Of a stretch of DNA of 64,000 bases, positions 11,717 to 22,544 are shown piece by piece. The translations under genes and the position numbers were made by a program. This DNA comes from Peribacillus simplex. Its GTDB lineage: Bacteria; Bacillota; Bacilli; Bacillales; DSM-1321. Position 1 is the stretch's first letter; each line of letters opens with the position of its first letter. The notes below the pieces were generated by a model. It was not told where the DNA came from and made no database searches. It saw only the letters and a program-made list of their open reading frames with translations. The DNA lies in contig NZ_CP011008.1 in assembly GCF_001578185.1 (NCBI RefSeq), positions 1,578,001 through 1,642,000 of the forward strand. Reading direction: 5' to 3'.

Positions 11717-14128
11717 ATGGATATTGCATCGGTCATAGTGGATGTACCTGCTAAACAAACGGATCGAGAATTTGACTATCGTATACCTGAAAAGTGGAAC
11801 CTAGTCATCAAGCCCGGAATGCGGGTCATTGTGCCATTCGGTCCAAGAATGGTGCAGGGGTTCGTCACCGGATTAAAAGCTAAAAGCGACTTTGCGAAAT
11901 TACGATATATAAAAGAACCAATGGATTTGGAGCCCATCCTTAATGATGAATTGCTTCAGCTGGGTGACTGGTTGACCAAAGAGGCCATGTGTTTTAAAAT
12001 TTCAGCCCTACAGGCCATGCTTCCGGCAGCAATGAAAGCAAAGTATGAAAAAGTGATCAATGTCATTGAAGATAAAAAGAATCAGCTCCCACCCTTCATT
12101 CAAAGTCTTTTCGGAAAGAATGATGCATTATCTTGGAAAGAAGTGATTGAAGGGGAGAATGCCTCACTTTTTCAAAAGGAAATACAAAATGGCAATCTAG
12201 AGCTTGTGTATAATGTGAAAAACCGACTTAATAAGAAGACCGTCCGTGTCATTAAATCCCTGCTTTCCTCTAAGGAACTGAAAGAAATGGCATCAGCCAT
12301 TTCCAGCCATGCAAAAAAACAACAGGAACTCCTTCAATACTTTATTGAACATCAAGAGCCAGTTCCGTTAAAGGAATTGCTTGAATTGATCAACACATCA
12401 AGCAGTACCGTCAAATCCCTAGTGTCAAAAGGCGCCTTGGCGGAAATGGATCAGGAAATATACCGTGATCCTTATGAAAATCGTGTATTCAAAAAATCCA
12501 ATCCCTTTACTTTAACAGAAGAGCAAGCAGCTGCCTTGAAGCCCATCCATGAGAAAATAAATCATGATGAACATGATGTCTTCCTTTTATATGGTGTGAC
12601 CGGGAGCGGGAAGACGGAAGTGTATCTGCAGGCAATTGCCTCTGTCATTGAAAAAGGGAAGGAAGCAATCATGCTGGTACCTGAGATCTCCTTGACGCCA
12701 CAAACGGTGAAGAGGTTTAAAGAACGATTTGGAGAGCAGGTCGCTGTCATGCATAGCGGTTTATCCGTAGGTGAAAAATATGATGAATGGCGGAAAATTC
12801 ACCGCAAAGAGGTAAAAGTTGTGGTGGGCGCGCGCTCAGCCGTGTTTGCTCCTTTTGAAAACCTGGGACTGGTCATCATTGATGAAGAGCATGAATCCAG
12901 CTATAAGCAAGAAGAAACGCCAAGGTATCATGCTAGGGATGTTGCCATTGAAAGAGCGAAATCTTATCAGTGTCCGGTAATTCTAGGTAGCGCCACTCCT
13001 ACACTTGAATCTTTTGCGCGAGCCAAGAAAAACGTCTATAAATTACTGACCCTTAGTCAAAGGATGAATAAAAATGCATTGCCAGCAGTGGATATTGTAG
13101 ATATGAGGGAAGAACTAAGGACGGGAAATCGTTCCATGTTTTCGGAACTGCTCTTCACCAAGCTGAAAGACCGGCTTGAAAAAGGGGAGCAAACAGTATT
13201 GATGCTAAATAAACGGGGACATTCTTCCTTTGTGATGTGTCGAAGCTGCGGATTGGTCATCAACTGCCCTAATTGTGACATTTCACTCACCTATCATCGC
13301 TTTAATGATATAATGAAATGCCATTATTGTGGGTTTGAAGAGGGAATGCCTTCTGTTTGCCCTGAATGTGAAAGTGAACATATAAGGTTCTTCGGTACAG
13401 GCACCCAAAAGGTTGAAGAAGAGCTTGCAAAAATTCTCCCTGATGCACGGGTGATACGAATGGATGTCGATACAACGAGTAAAAAGGGTTCACATGAGCG
13501 TTTGCTGAATGCCTTTGGTGAAGGAAAGGCTGATATATTGCTAGGCACCCAAATGATTGCCAAGGGCCTTGATTTTCCTAATATCACGCTTGTTGGAGTC
13601 CTTTCAGCGGATACTATGCTTCATCTGCCTGATTTCCGTTCTTCGGAAAAGACATTCCAGCTGCTGACACAGGTCAGCGGAAGGGCAGGACGTCATCAGC
13701 TTCCGGGAGAAGTGGTCATCCAAACCTATACACCTGAGCACTATAGCATCGAGCTTTCTGCCTTGCAGGATTATGATGCTTTTTATGAACGGGAGATGCA
13801 TCTACGGAGGCAAAGTCATTATCCTCCCTATTATTACGTTGTCCTTATAACCGTTTCTCATGAAGACTTAATGAAGACGGTGAGTGTTACTGAGAAAATA
13901 ACCAATTATTTAGGTTCTCGATTGAATCGGGATTCTATCGTTCTCGGTCCTGTTGCTTCGCCCATTAGCCGAATCAACAATAGATATCGTTATCAATGTC
14001 TGATAAAATACAAACGAGAGCCGGACCTTAATCAGCATTTACGTACACTTTTAGAGCATTATCAAAAAGAAACGGCTCAAAATCTTCTGCAGATTTCAAT
14101 AGATTTAAATCCACAGATCATGATGTAA
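11717..14128 (+). CDS. priA: Primosomal protein N', replication restart helicase
   Basis: PriA recognises abandoned forks and D-loops and reloads the replicative helicase. The 803-residue protein has an N-terminal 3'-binding domain, a Walker A motif GVTGSGKTE near residue 293-301, a DEEH box near 389, an embedded zinc-binding insertion with paired cysteines (CRSCG, CPNC, CHYCG, CPEC) around 508-550, and helicase motifs V-VI ending in QVSGRAGR. It is packed against coaBC. All expected motifs are present. Confidence 0.96.
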   Translation: MDIASVIVDVPAKQTDREFDYRIPEKWNLVIKPGMRVIVPFGPRMVQGFVTGLKAKSDFAKLRYIKEPMDLEPILNDELLQLGDWLTKEAMCFKISALQAMLPAAMKAKYEKVINVIEDKKNQLPPFIQSLFGKNDALSWKEVIEGENASLFQKEIQNGNLELVYNVKNRLNKKTVRVIKSLLSSKELKEMASAISSHAKKQQELLQYFIEHQEPVPLKELLELINTSSSTVKSLVSKGALAEMDQEIYRDPYENRVFKKSNPFTLTEEQAAALKPIHEKINHDEHDVFLLYGVTGSGKTEVYLQAIASVIEKGKEAIMLVPEISLTPQTVKRFKERFGEQVAVMHSGLSVGEKYDEWRKIHRKEVKVVVGARSAVFAPFENLGLVIIDEEHESSYKQEETPRYHARDVAIERAKSYQCPVILGSATPTLESFARAKKNVYKLLTLSQRMNKNALPAVDIVDMREELRTGNRSMFSELLFTKLKDRLEKGEQTVLMLNKRGHSSFVMCRSCGLVINCPNCDISLTYHRFNDIMKCHYCGFEEGMPSVCPECESEHIRFFGTGTQKVEEELAKILPDARVIRMDVDTTSKKGSHERLLNAFGEGKADILLGTQMIAKGLDFPNITLVGVLSADTMLHLPDFRSSEKTFQLLTQVSGRAGRHQLPGEVVIQTYTPEHYSIELSALQDYDAFYEREMHLRRQSHYPPYYYVVLITVSHEDLMKTVSVTEKITNYLGSRLNRDSIVLGPVASPISRINNRYRYQCLIKYKREPDLNQHLRTLLEHYQKETAQNLLQISIDLNPQIMM

Positions 14129-14150
14129 TTGATTAAGAAATGGATGGTTT

Positions 14151-14178
14151 ATGCGAGCTGTTAAAGCTTGCGTTTTTA
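14151..14178 (+). terminator. Weak terminator-like hairpin between priA and def
   Basis: A short stem (14151-14159 with 14165-14173, including G-U pairs) with a five-base loop runs straight into TTTTT. It may attenuate read-through from priA into def, or simply be a processing site; the genes are otherwise arranged as one operon. Confidence 0.45.
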
Positions 14179-14223
14179 TATAATGAAGTGCTGTTTTTCA
14201 TATCTAGGAGGGTACCTTTAATT

Positions 14224-14709
14224 TTGGCTATTTTACCGATTGTCATGTTTCCTGAAAAAATTTTACAACAAAAATGCGATAAAATAACAAGTTTTGATAA
14301 AAAGTTGGCAAAGATGTTAAATAACATGTACGAAACGATGGTGGAGGCGGATGGCGTTGGTCTTGCAGCACCTCAGGTTGGCGTGAAAAAGCAAGTGGCC
14401 GTCGTCGAAATAGAGGAAGGATCAGGTGTAATCGAACTGATTAATCCAGAAGTGCTGGAAATGGAAGGCGAACAGACTGGTGTTGAAGGATGCTTGAGCT
14501 TCCCAAGTTTATATGGTGAAGTTACTCGCCCATACCGCGTAAAAGTGCGGGCACAAGACCGTAAAGGATCTTTTTTCGAGTTAGAAGCGGAAGATTTCCT
14601 CGCAAGGGCCCTTCAGCACGAAATCGATCATCTTCAAGGGGTTTTATTCACGAGTAAGGTCTCTCGTTATATTTCGGAAGAAGAGTTAGAAAGGTATGAA
14701 GAAGAATGA
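14224..14709 (+). CDS. def: Peptide deformylase
   Basis: Def removes the N-formyl group from nascent proteins. The three family motifs are present: [10 protein letters not shown] (motif 1), EGCLSFP with metal ligand C90 (motif 2) and QHEIDHL with H132, E133 and H136 (motif 3). I choose the TTG at 14224 because AGGAGGG (14206-14212) lies 11 bases upstream and the resulting 161 residues match B. subtilis Def (160). The longer open frame from ATG 14140 would add 28 residues with no family support and no ribosome site. It overlaps fmt by four bases. Confidence 0.9.
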   Translation: MAILPIVMFPEKILQQKCDKITSFDKKLAKMLNNMYETMVEADGVGLAAPQVGVKKQVAVVEIEEGSGVIELINPEVLEMEGEQTGVEGCLSFPSLYGEVTRPYRVKVRAQDRKGSFFELEAEDFLARALQHEIDHLQGVLFTSKVSRYISEEELERYEEE

Positions 14710-15665
14710 CAAAAATTATCTTTATGGGAACACCGGATTTTTCAGTGCCGGTATTGAAAAGAATCATCGATGAAGGGTATGACGTGATTGCTGTCGTCAC
14801 ACAGCCCGATCGTCCAGTAGGCCGCAAAAAGGTGCTAACGCCGCCGCCAGTTAAGGTCGAAGCCGAAAAGCAGGGGATTCCTGTTTATCAGCCAGAAAAA
14901 ATCCGTGAACAAGAAGAACTTGAAAAGATCATTGCATTGAATCCTGACTTAGTGGTGACGGCTGCTTTTGGACAAATCCTTCCGAATGAATTGTTGGATG
15001 CTCCTAAGTACGGATGTATTAATGTACACGCCTCCCTGCTTCCTGAACTACGTGGAGGGGCGCCCATCCATTATTCCATTTTGCAGGGGAAAGAAAAGAC
15101 TGGGATCACCATCATGTATATGGCGGAGAAATTGGATGCCGGGGATATATTGACTCAGGCGGAAGTTGCCATAGGGGAAGAAGACAATGTCGGCACACTG
15201 CATGATAAATTAAGCAAGATAGGGTCAGATTTACTTGCAGAGACTCTGCCAAAACTTTTAAATGGGGGTTTACAGGCGATCAAGCAAGATGAGAATAAAG
15301 CGACTTTTGCGCCTAACATTAAACGGTCGGAGGAAAAAATCGACTGGTCGAAATCAGGGGAAGTCATCTATAACCAAGTGCGTGGCCTGAATCCTTGGCC
15401 TGTTGCCTATACAACCTTAGACGGATCCACTTTAAAAATTTGGCAGGCAAAGAAACGTGAAGAGGGCAATCGTGCCGTGCCAGGCACTGTCATTGAAGTA
15501 CGAAATGATGGTTTCATCGTCTCGACAGGCAACGAGACGGCAATACTAGTTACTGAATTGCAGCCTTCAGGAAAGAAAAAAATGCCGGCCAAAGATTACT
15601 TGCGCGGAGCCGGGTCGTTCATTAAAGCAGGCATGAAGTTAGGAGAACAGAATGAAGCAAACTAA
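14706..15665 (+). CDS. fmt: Methionyl-tRNA formyltransferase
   Basis: Fmt formylates initiator Met-tRNA with 10-formyl-tetrahydrofolate, the counterpart of Def. The 319-residue protein has the N-terminal [14 protein letters not shown] strand-loop, the catalytic region [15 protein letters not shown] at 106-120 (N106, H108) and the downstream D in the LDAGDIL segment, then the C-terminal OB-fold tRNA-binding domain. It overlaps def (ATGA) and rsmB (14 bases), so def-fmt-rsmB are translationally linked. Confidence 0.96.
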   Translation: MTKIIFMGTPDFSVPVLKRIIDEGYDVIAVVTQPDRPVGRKKVLTPPPVKVEAEKQGIPVYQPEKIREQEELEKIIALNPDLVVTAAFGQILPNELLDAPKYGCINVHASLLPELRGGAPIHYSILQGKEKTGITIMYMAEKLDAGDILTQAEVAIGEEDNVGTLHDKLSKIGSDLLAETLPKLLNGGLQAIKQDENKATFAPNIKRSEEKIDWSKSGEVIYNQVRGLNPWPVAYTTLDGSTLKIWQAKKREEGNRAVPGTVIEVRNDGFIVSTGNETAILVTELQPSGKKKMPAKDYLRGAGSFIKAGMKLGEQNEAN

Positions 15666-17004
15666 AAAGGGAGTACGTGAAATCGCTCTCGATATTTTGG
15701 AATCTGTGGAGAAAAACCAATCCTACAGTAACCTATTACTGAACAACTTGATTAAAAAGCATCAGTTATCCGGTGTGGACAGCGGTTTGCTTACAGAGAT
15801 AAGCTACGGTACCATACAGCGGAAGATGACTTTGGATTACTATTTGAACCCGTTTATTAAACAACCTAAAAAAACGCAAAGCTGGGTCATCAATTTACTT
15901 AGGCTTTCCGTTTACCAAATGGTCTATTTAGATAAAGTGCCAGATCATGCGATTATTTTTGAAGCTGTCGAAATTTCAAAAAAGCGCGGACATAAAGGGA
16001 CTTCTTCAATGGTCAATGGCGTGCTTCGTAATATTCAAAGAAATGGGGTTCCATCTTTTGATGATATCAAAGATGATCTGGAACGGCTTTCAATCGAAGT
16101 AAGTCATCCAATTTGGTTGATCAAGCGTTGGGTAGAGCAATTTGGTTATGAAAAAACCAAGGAAATGTGTGAAATCAACTTGACTGCACCATTACAGACG
16201 GGACGGGCTAATTTAAAGAAGATTTCACGCAGCGAACTAATCAGCATTTTAACGGAAGAAGGATATGATGTTGAAGCAAGTGAAGTCGTTCCCGAAGCCA
16301 TCGTCAGCTATAAAGGTAATCTTGCTCATTCAGAAAGCTATAAATTGGGGTATTTATCGATTCAGGACGAAAGTTCAATGCTTGTAGCCCATGCATTGGG
16401 TGCAAATGAAAATGATGCTGTACTCGATTGCTGTGCTGCACCTGGAGGGAAAACGACACATATCGCAGAAGGCTTGACCACTGGTCAAGTATATGCTCTT
16501 GACCTTCATGAGCATAAGGTCAAACTCATCAAAGAGCAGGCGGAGCGCCTAAAACTCAGAAATAATATTAAGACAATGGCCCTTGATAGCAGAAAAGTGC
16601 GAGAACACTTTAATAAGGAGGGGTTTGACAGGGTCCTGATCGACGCACCATGTTCAGGGTTGGGAGTCATGCGCCGGAAGCCTGATGTAAAGTATACAAA
16701 AACAAAAGATGATATAATGAAACTCTCAAGTATACAAAAACAATTATTGGAAGCTGCCGCCCCGCTCGTAAAGCAAGGTGGACGGTTAGTATATAGTACC
16801 TGTACGGTGGATAAAGAAGAAAATGACAAAGTCGCTGCAGCATTTTTGGAAAGCCATCCGGATTTTGAAAGCGATGCGACCCTGTCTGCAAGAATGCCTG
16901 AAAGCGTTCAGCCATTTATCGAGGGTCATACACTGCAAGTTTTTCCGCAATATTTTAGCAGTGACGGATTCTTTATTGCGAGTTTTAGAAAGAAGGTGCT
17001 GTAA
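15652..17004 (+). CDS. rsmB: 16S rRNA m5C967 methyltransferase
   Basis: RsmB methylates cytosine 967 of 16S rRNA (E. coli numbering) using SAM. The 450-residue protein has an N-terminal NusB-like RNA-binding domain (about 1-140) and a C-terminal SAM methyltransferase with [11 protein letters not shown] (SAM binding), IDAPCSGLG and VYSTCTV, the last two holding the two cysteines used by m5C enzymes. It shares one base with rlmN and overlaps fmt. Confidence 0.95.
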   Translation: MKQTKKGVREIALDILESVEKNQSYSNLLLNNLIKKHQLSGVDSGLLTEISYGTIQRKMTLDYYLNPFIKQPKKTQSWVINLLRLSVYQMVYLDKVPDHAIIFEAVEISKKRGHKGTSSMVNGVLRNIQRNGVPSFDDIKDDLERLSIEVSHPIWLIKRWVEQFGYEKTKEMCEINLTAPLQTGRANLKKISRSELISILTEEGYDVEASEVVPEAIVSYKGNLAHSESYKLGYLSIQDESSMLVAHALGANENDAVLDCCAAPGGKTTHIAEGLTTGQVYALDLHEHKVKLIKEQAERLKLRNNIKTMALDSRKVREHFNKEGFDRVLIDAPCSGLGVMRRKPDVKYTKTKDDIMKLSSIQKQLLEAAAPLVKQGGRLVYSTCTVDKEENDKVAAAFLESHPDFESDATLSARMPESVQPFIEGHTLQVFPQYFSSDGFFIASFRKKVL

Positions 17005-18098
17005 TGGCAGAAATCACAAAATCATCTAGAGTAAAAAAAGACACAACACCAGAAAAACCATCGATCTACTCATTAGAGCTTCACCAAATTAAAGAATGGC
17101 TTATTCAAAATGACGAGAAGGCATTCCGGGCCGATCAAGTTTATGACTGGCTTTATAAAAAGCGTGTCTCCAGTTTTGAAGATATGTCCAACCTTTCGAA
17201 ATCTTTACGAGATAAGCTGGAATCACAATTCACCTTCACGACATTGAAAACTTTGATTCAGCAAACGTCCAATGACGGAACGATGAAGTTTTTATTTGAA
17301 CTTCATGATGGATACTCGATTGAAACGGTGCTGATGCGCCATGAATACGGAAACTCCATTTGCGTGACAACACAGGTAGGGTGTAGAATTGGCTGTACAT
17401 TCTGTGCCTCGACACTTGGCGGTTTGAAGAGAAATCTTGAATCGGGAGAAATTGTTGCCCAAGTCGTAAAAGTTCAGCAAGCACTTGACGAAGTGGAAGA
17501 ACGTGTTAGTTCTGTCGTAATCATGGGAATCGGTGAACCGTTCGATAACTACGATAATATGATGTCATTCTTGAAGAATATAAATCATGAAAAGGGCTTG
17601 AACATCGGGGCACGTCATATTACCGTTTCCACAAGTGGAATCATTCCAAAAATCTACAAATTTGCCGAAGAAAGCATGCAAATCAACTTTGCTGTTTCCC
17701 TGCATGCACCGAACACGGAATTGAGAAGTAAATTGATGCCGATCAACAAGGCCTACAAACTTCCGGACTTGATTGAAGCCATCAAATACTATACAGAAAA
17801 AACAGGGCGCCGTGTAAGTTTTGAATATGGTCTATTCGGTGGCGAAAATGATACAGTGGAACACGCCGAAGAATTGGCAGATTTAATAAGCGGGATAAAA
17901 TGCCATGTCAATTTAATTCCGGTTAACTATGTACCGGAACGCAACTATGTACGTACACCTCGGGACCAAATTTTTGAGTTTGAAAAAACATTGAAGAAGC
18001 GCGGCATTAATGTAACGATCCGAAGGGAACAAGGCAGTGATATTGACGCAGCCTGCGGCCAGCTTCGGGCCAAGGAGCGCAAAGAAGAGACGAGGTGA
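17004..18098 (+). CDS. rlmN: Dual-specificity rRNA/tRNA adenine-C2 methyltransferase (radical SAM)
   Basis: RlmN methylates A2503 of 23S rRNA and A37 of some tRNAs. The 364-residue protein holds the radical-SAM cluster ligands C127, C131 and C134 (CRIGCTFC) and the methyl-carrying cysteine C351 in [11 protein letters not shown] near the C terminus. The start overlaps the rsmB stop by one base. prpC follows after four bases. Confidence 0.97.
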   Translation: MAEITKSSRVKKDTTPEKPSIYSLELHQIKEWLIQNDEKAFRADQVYDWLYKKRVSSFEDMSNLSKSLRDKLESQFTFTTLKTLIQQTSNDGTMKFLFELHDGYSIETVLMRHEYGNSICVTTQVGCRIGCTFCASTLGGLKRNLESGEIVAQVVKVQQALDEVEERVSSVVIMGIGEPFDNYDNMMSFLKNINHEKGLNIGARHITVSTSGIIPKIYKFAEESMQINFAVSLHAPNTELRSKLMPINKAYKLPDLIEAIKYYTEKTGRRVSFEYGLFGGENDTVEHAEELADLISGIKCHVNLIPVNYVPERNYVRTPRDQIFEFEKTLKKRGINVTIRREQGSDIDAACGQLRAKERKEETR

Positions 18099-18102
18099 CC
18101 CT

Positions 18103-18852
18103 ATGAGGGCAATATTTAAAACAGACCGTGGAAAAGTCCGCCAGCATAATGAAGATAATGGCGGAATTTTTAAGAACTCGGAAGGCGTTCGCCTTGCCAT
18201 CGTTGCAGATGGCATGGGCGGCCACCGTGCCGGGGATGTAGCGAGTGCAATGACGATAGACCTTTTGAAAAAAGGCTGGGAAGTATCAAGCGGGATCGAA
18301 ACGGCAAATGATGCTGAGGATTGGCTGAAACAGCAAATCGTCTTGGTCAATCAGTTGCTTTTTGAACATGCCGAAGCAAATACGGAATGTAAGGGTATGG
18401 GGACAACGATTGTTGCAGCCATTTGCACCGACAAGTTTGCTACCATTGCCAACATCGGGGACAGCCGATGTTATTTGTATAATGAGAGCGGTTTTAAGCA
18501 GGTCACGGAAGATCATTCACTTGTTAATGAACTGGTCCGTTCTGGGCAGATTTCGAAGGAAGATGCCGAGAACCATCCACGAAAAAACGTTTTATTACGA
18601 GCCTTGGGGACAGAATTGCAAGTGGAAATGGACATTACGACGGTCATCTTTGAGGAAAATGATTTACTATTGCTTTGTTCGGATGGTTTGACGAATAAAG
18701 TGAGTGAACAGGAACTTGAAGATACGATAACCAATGGGCAGCCACTTGAAGAAAAGGCGAATTCATTAATAGATATGGCCAATCACTACGGTGGGGAAGA
18801 TAATATCACTCTTGTGCTTGTTCAATTTACTGAAGAAAGTGAAAGCAGGTGA
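18103..18852 (+). CDS. prpC: PP2C-type Ser/Thr phosphatase PrpC
   Basis: PrpC dephosphorylates targets of the adjacent kinase PrkC, including PrkC itself. The 249-residue PPM protein shows the metal-binding motifs: RQHNEDN near the N terminus, DGMGGH, GDSR, CSDGL and GGEDNIT at the C terminus. ATG 18103 follows GAGGTGA overlapping the rlmN stop; the longer frame beginning at 18037 lies inside rlmN and has no support. It ends five bases before prkC. Confidence 0.95.
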   Translation: MRAIFKTDRGKVRQHNEDNGGIFKNSEGVRLAIVADGMGGHRAGDVASAMTIDLLKKGWEVSSGIETANDAEDWLKQQIVLVNQLLFEHAEANTECKGMGTTIVAAICTDKFATIANIGDSRCYLYNESGFKQVTEDHSLVNELVRSGQISKEDAENHPRKNVLLRALGTELQVEMDITTVIFEENDLLLLCSDGLTNKVSEQELEDTITNGQPLEEKANSLIDMANHYGGEDNITLVLVQFTEESESR

Positions 18853-18857
18853 ATTGA

Positions 18858-20888
18858 ATGTTGATTGGTAGAAGAATCAACGGCCGTTATAAACTGATCG
18901 AGATGGTCGGTGGCGGCGGTATGGCGAATGTTTACCTTGCAAGGGATATGATTTTAGATAGGGATGTTGCATTGAAAATCCTTCGCATGGATTTTAATAA
19001 CGACGAAGAGTTCATCAAGCGCTTCAATCGGGAAGCTCAATCGGCAACCAGTTTGGCCCATCCCAATATCGTAAGCATTTATGATGTCGGTGAAGAAGAG
19101 TCCATCTATTATATTGTAATGGAATACGTGGACGGTTTTACACTTAAGCAATACATACAAAAATATTATCCCATTCCAGTTGATAAAGCCTTGGATATCA
19201 TGAAGCAAATCACGGCAGCTATTTCCCATGCCCATCATAATGGGATCATCCATCGTGACATCAAGCCACAGAACATTTTGATTGATAAAGAAGGAACCGT
19301 CAAGATTACGGACTTTGGAATTGCATTGGCCCTGAGTGCAACAAATATAACTCAGACTAACGCAGTCTTAGGCTCTGTTCATTATTTATCTCCAGAACAG
19401 GCTAGAGGCGGAATGGCCAATAAAAAGTCGGACATTTATTCACTTGGCATCGTCATGTTTGAATTACTGACGGGGAGATTGCCTTTTTCGGGTGAATCTG
19501 CCGTTTCGATAGCTCTTAAACATTTACAATCGGAAACTCCTTCGCCAAAACGCTGGAACTCTGAAATACCTCAGAGTGTGGAAAATATCATCTTGAAAGC
19601 GACAGCCAAAGATTCATATTACCGCTATGAGAGCGTAGACTCAATGGAAGATGACATTCGGACGTCACTTAATCCTGAACGTTCAAATGAACTGCCTTTT
19701 GCGATTCCTGAAGATCATGATGCGACCAAAGCCATCCCTGTCATTACGGACGATCAGCTTTCAAGCATAGATGAGACTATCATTAGAGGTCCGGAAAAAA
19801 ATACTTTAGTCTATGCGGATGATGGGGAAAGTGGATCAGAAGCAGAGAGTAAATCGAAGAAACAAAAGAAACAGAAGAAACAGAAAAAACAAAAAACGAA
19901 GTCGGAACAAAAAGATAAAAAGCGAAAGAAAATGCCTGCCATTTTGGTGACCACCTTTTTAGTACTTGCCCTACTTGCTGTTTTATCTGTCACTGTTTTA
20001 CCTTCCCTCTTTGGTTCGAAGGAAGTGACGATCCCTGACCTTAAAGGGAAAGAATTGGATGATGCCATTACTGAATTGCTTAAATTGGATTTGGTCATCG
20101 GAGATACGATTGGGATTGAAGATGAAGAGGTTGATGCGGACCTTGTGATCAAAACCAACCCTAAGGCAGGTAAGACTGTCAAGGCAGGTGCAGAAGTCAA
20201 TATTTACCAAAGTATTGGTAAAGAAACGATTTCATTGTCCAGCTATGAAGGTCGAGATTACTCAGATGTCAAATCATTGCTTGATAAAATGGGATTCAAA
20301 AACATAATCGTGACCGAAAAATATGATGACAGTGCTCCCGGTACAATCATAGAACAAAGGCCTTCGGGTGCCACTGATATCGTACCATCGGAAACGGAGC
20401 TTGAGTTAACGGTCAGTAAAGGGGAAGATTTATTGAGCTTGAAGAACTTAACAGGGTTCAATGAAACTGGCCTTAATGATTATTCCAGTGATAGTGGAAT
20501 AAAGGTCGATGTGGAAAAAGAAGTCTATGATGATTCCGTTGCAGAGGGGCTTGTCATTTCCCAGTCACCAGAACCGGGTACGAAGGTGGAAAGGGGCGGT
20601 ACGGTGAAAGTGGTCCTTTCAAAAGGGAAAGAAGAGATTCCTCCTAAGAAGGTAACGGAGGAAATCAAAATCGAGTATGATCCGGTTGAGCCGGGCAAAG
20701 CCCAAAAGATACAAATTTTCATTGAGGATATCAACAATAGCATGACGGAGCCTAAAGAAACATTCTTTATCGTGGAAAATGCCAAGCGAACGATCGAATT
20801 AACGGTTTCCCCGGATAAGAAAGCAGGATATAAAGTCATGCGGGATAATCAGGTCATCATCGACCAGGCCGTCTCTTATCCAGAATAA
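18858..20888 (+). CDS. prkC: Membrane Ser/Thr protein kinase with PASTA domains
   Basis: PrkC senses muropeptides or lipid II through extracellular PASTA domains and phosphorylates targets in growth, cell wall control and spore germination. The 676-residue protein has an N-terminal Hanks kinase domain with glycine loop GGGGMANV, K40, catalytic H132-R133-D134, and DFG at 152-154. A very basic KKQ-rich linker (332-358) precedes one membrane helix at 359-384, followed by three PASTA repeats (about 388-590) and a C-terminal Ig-like region. K40 and D134 match B. subtilis PrkC. It is paired with prpC and followed by rsgA, whose product is a known PrkC substrate in B. subtilis. Confidence 0.96.
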   Translation: MLIGRRINGRYKLIEMVGGGGMANVYLARDMILDRDVALKILRMDFNNDEEFIKRFNREAQSATSLAHPNIVSIYDVGEEESIYYIVMEYVDGFTLKQYIQKYYPIPVDKALDIMKQITAAISHAHHNGIIHRDIKPQNILIDKEGTVKITDFGIALALSATNITQTNAVLGSVHYLSPEQARGGMANKKSDIYSLGIVMFELLTGRLPFSGESAVSIALKHLQSETPSPKRWNSEIPQSVENIILKATAKDSYYRYESVDSMEDDIRTSLNPERSNELPFAIPEDHDATKAIPVITDDQLSSIDETIIRGPEKNTLVYADDGESGSEAESKSKKQKKQKKQKKQKTKSEQKDKKRKKMPAILVTTFLVLALLAVLSVTVLPSLFGSKEVTIPDLKGKELDDAITELLKLDLVIGDTIGIEDEEVDADLVIKTNPKAGKTVKAGAEVNIYQSIGKETISLSSYEGRDYSDVKSLLDKMGFKNIIVTEKYDDSAPGTIIEQRPSGATDIVPSETELELTVSKGEDLLSLKNLTGFNETGLNDYSSDSGIKVDVEKEVYDDSVAEGLVISQSPEPGTKVERGGTVKVVLSKGKEEIPPKKVTEEIKIEYDPVEPGKAQKIQIFIEDINNSMTEPKETFFIVENAKRTIELTVSPDKKAGYKVMRDNQVIIDQAVSYPE

Positions 20889-20911
20889 ATTTAATAATTA
20901 GGAGTGTGGTT

Positions 20912-21793
20912 ATGCCCGAAGGAAAAATTATCAAAGCATTAAGTGGATTTTATTATGTCCTTGATGGAGAAGAGGTCTATCAATGCCGGGGACGGGGAGT
21001 ATTCAGGAAAAATAAGGTAACTCCACTTGTAGGTGATTATGTTGTTTTTCAAGCGGAAAATAAAACGGATGGGACCGTTACCGAAATAAAACCGCGAAAG
21101 AATGAATTGATCCGACCGCAAATATCAAATGTAGACCAAGCCATCCTAGTCTTTTCGGCAGTAGAACCTGAATTCAGTCCAGCTTTGCTTGATCGATTTC
21201 TCGTACTAATTGAAGATAACGAGATCGAACCCATTATCGTTGTGACCAAACTTGACTTGGTTACTTCTGAAAACCAGCAGAAATTGTCTCAGTATATCAA
21301 GGACTACCAGAAACTTGGCTATACTGTACTGGAGACATCTTCAGTTACCGCTGGAGGCATTGAAGGACTAGTACCGTATTTAGAAGGAAAAACGAGTGTA
21401 TTTGCCGGTCAGTCCGGTGTTGGGAAATCGTCTTTGTTGAATGCAATCAATCCTGAATTGGCTTTAAAGACAGATGATATTTCGTCACACCTAGGACGTG
21501 GGAAGCATACCACCCGCCATGTTGAATTGATTCACATTGGCTCTGGGCTTGTCGCGGATACACCAGGTTTCAGTTCACTTGAATTCATGGAAATGGAAGC
21601 TGAACGGTTATCCTATTGCTTCCCGGAAATGCATAAGCATGGGGAGGACTGTAAATTTCGGGCTTGTCTGCATGATAAAGAACCGAAGTGCGCTGTGAAG
21701 GGTGCGGTGGATTCCGGGGAAATTCCACTTTATCGATATGAGCATTATATGCAATTCTTAGAGGAAATCAGAGATAGAAAGCCGAGGTATTAA
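20912..21793 (+). CDS. rsgA: Ribosome small-subunit-dependent GTPase RsgA (CpgA)
   Basis: RsgA checks and releases factors during late 30S assembly. It is a circularly permuted GTPase: an N-terminal OB fold, then G4 (TKLD), G1 (GQSGVGKSS) and G3 (DTPG) in that order, and a C-terminal zinc site with CKFRACLHDKEPKC. ATG 20912 is preceded by TAGGAG at 20899-20904, giving 293 residues and the MPEGKIIKALSG start known in B. subtilis CpgA; the GTG at 20906 is inside the ribosome site. It lies one base before rpe. Confidence 0.95.
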   Translation: MPEGKIIKALSGFYYVLDGEEVYQCRGRGVFRKNKVTPLVGDYVVFQAENKTDGTVTEIKPRKNELIRPQISNVDQAILVFSAVEPEFSPALLDRFLVLIEDNEIEPIIVVTKLDLVTSENQQKLSQYIKDYQKLGYTVLETSSVTAGGIEGLVPYLEGKTSVFAGQSGVGKSSLLNAINPELALKTDDISSHLGRGKHTTRHVELIHIGSGLVADTPGFSSLEFMEMEAERLSYCFPEMHKHGEDCKFRACLHDKEPKCAVKGAVDSGEIPLYRYEHYMQFLEEIRDRKPRY

Positions 21794-21794
21794 A

Positions 21795-22442
21795 ATGGTT
21801 AAAATCGCACCATCCATTTTATCAGCTAACTTTGCAAAATTGGGGGAAGAAATTCTAGATGTAGAAAGGGGCGGAGCGGATTTAATCCATATAGATGTCA
21901 TGGATGGACATTTCGTGCCGAATATTACGATAGGTCCGTTAATCGTCGATGCTATCCGACCGGTGACGAAACTTCCGCTTGATGTTCACTTAATGATTGC
22001 ACAACCTGATCGTTATATCGAGGCATTTGCGAAAGCAGGAGCCGATTATATAACTGTGCATTTAGAGGCATGCACCCATTTGCATCGGACGATCCAATTG
22101 ATTAAATCTTTTGGTGTAAAGGCAGGAGTGGTGCTTAATCCAGCCACACCAGCTTCCTTGATCCAACCTATAATTGAAGATATTGATATGGTATTGTTGA
22201 TGACAGTTAACCCGGGTTTTGGCGGGCAAAAGTTCATTACATCCGTACTGCCCAAAATTGCCGAGGTGAAGGCGATGGCAGAAATGTATAATCAAAATCT
22301 GGAAATAGAGATTGATGGTGGAGTAAACGAAGAAACGGCTAAACTATGTATTGAACAAGGGGCGACAGTCCTGGTGGCCGGATCGGCAATCTATAATCAA
22401 GAAGATCGACACGCAGCAATTCAAAAGATTCGGGGAAAGTGA
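21795..22442 (+). CDS. rpe: Ribulose-phosphate 3-epimerase
   Basis: Rpe interconverts ribulose 5-phosphate and xylulose 5-phosphate in the pentose phosphate pathway. The 215-residue TIM barrel has the family's PSILSANFAKLGEE start, HIDVMDGHFVPN and LDVHLMI metal-binding strands, VNPGFGGQ and the C-terminal IDGG and VAGSAI phosphate loops. The start is two bases after rsgA, with GAGGT inside the rsgA end as ribosome site. A terminator follows. Confidence 0.96.
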   Translation: MVKIAPSILSANFAKLGEEILDVERGGADLIHIDVMDGHFVPNITIGPLIVDAIRPVTKLPLDVHLMIAQPDRYIEAFAKAGADYITVHLEACTHLHRTIQLIKSFGVKAGVVLNPATPASLIQPIIEDIDMVLLMTVNPGFGGQKFITSVLPKIAEVKAMAEMYNQNLEIEIDGGVNEETAKLCIEQGATVLVAGSAIYNQEDRHAAIQKIRGK

Positions 22443-22444
22443 TA

Positions 22445-22490
22445 TAAGCCGACACTATCATATTCATATGATAGTGATCGGCTTTTTTTA
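22445..22490 (+). terminator. Terminator after rpe
   Basis: A long near-perfect hairpin, with the left arm running from 22446 (AAGCCGACACTATCATA) and the right arm ending at 22484, is followed by seven T. It closes the long yicC-to-rpe gene series. Confidence 0.92.
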
Positions 22491-22544
22491 TCAATTAAAC
22501 AAAGGCATCTTGGATATGAATATACATAGAAAAGGATGATTTCG

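Noticed and set aside
14140..14223. N-terminal extension of def from ATG 14140
   Set aside because: It lies upstream of the AGGAGGG site, includes the hairpin and T-run, and gives 28 residues without family similarity.
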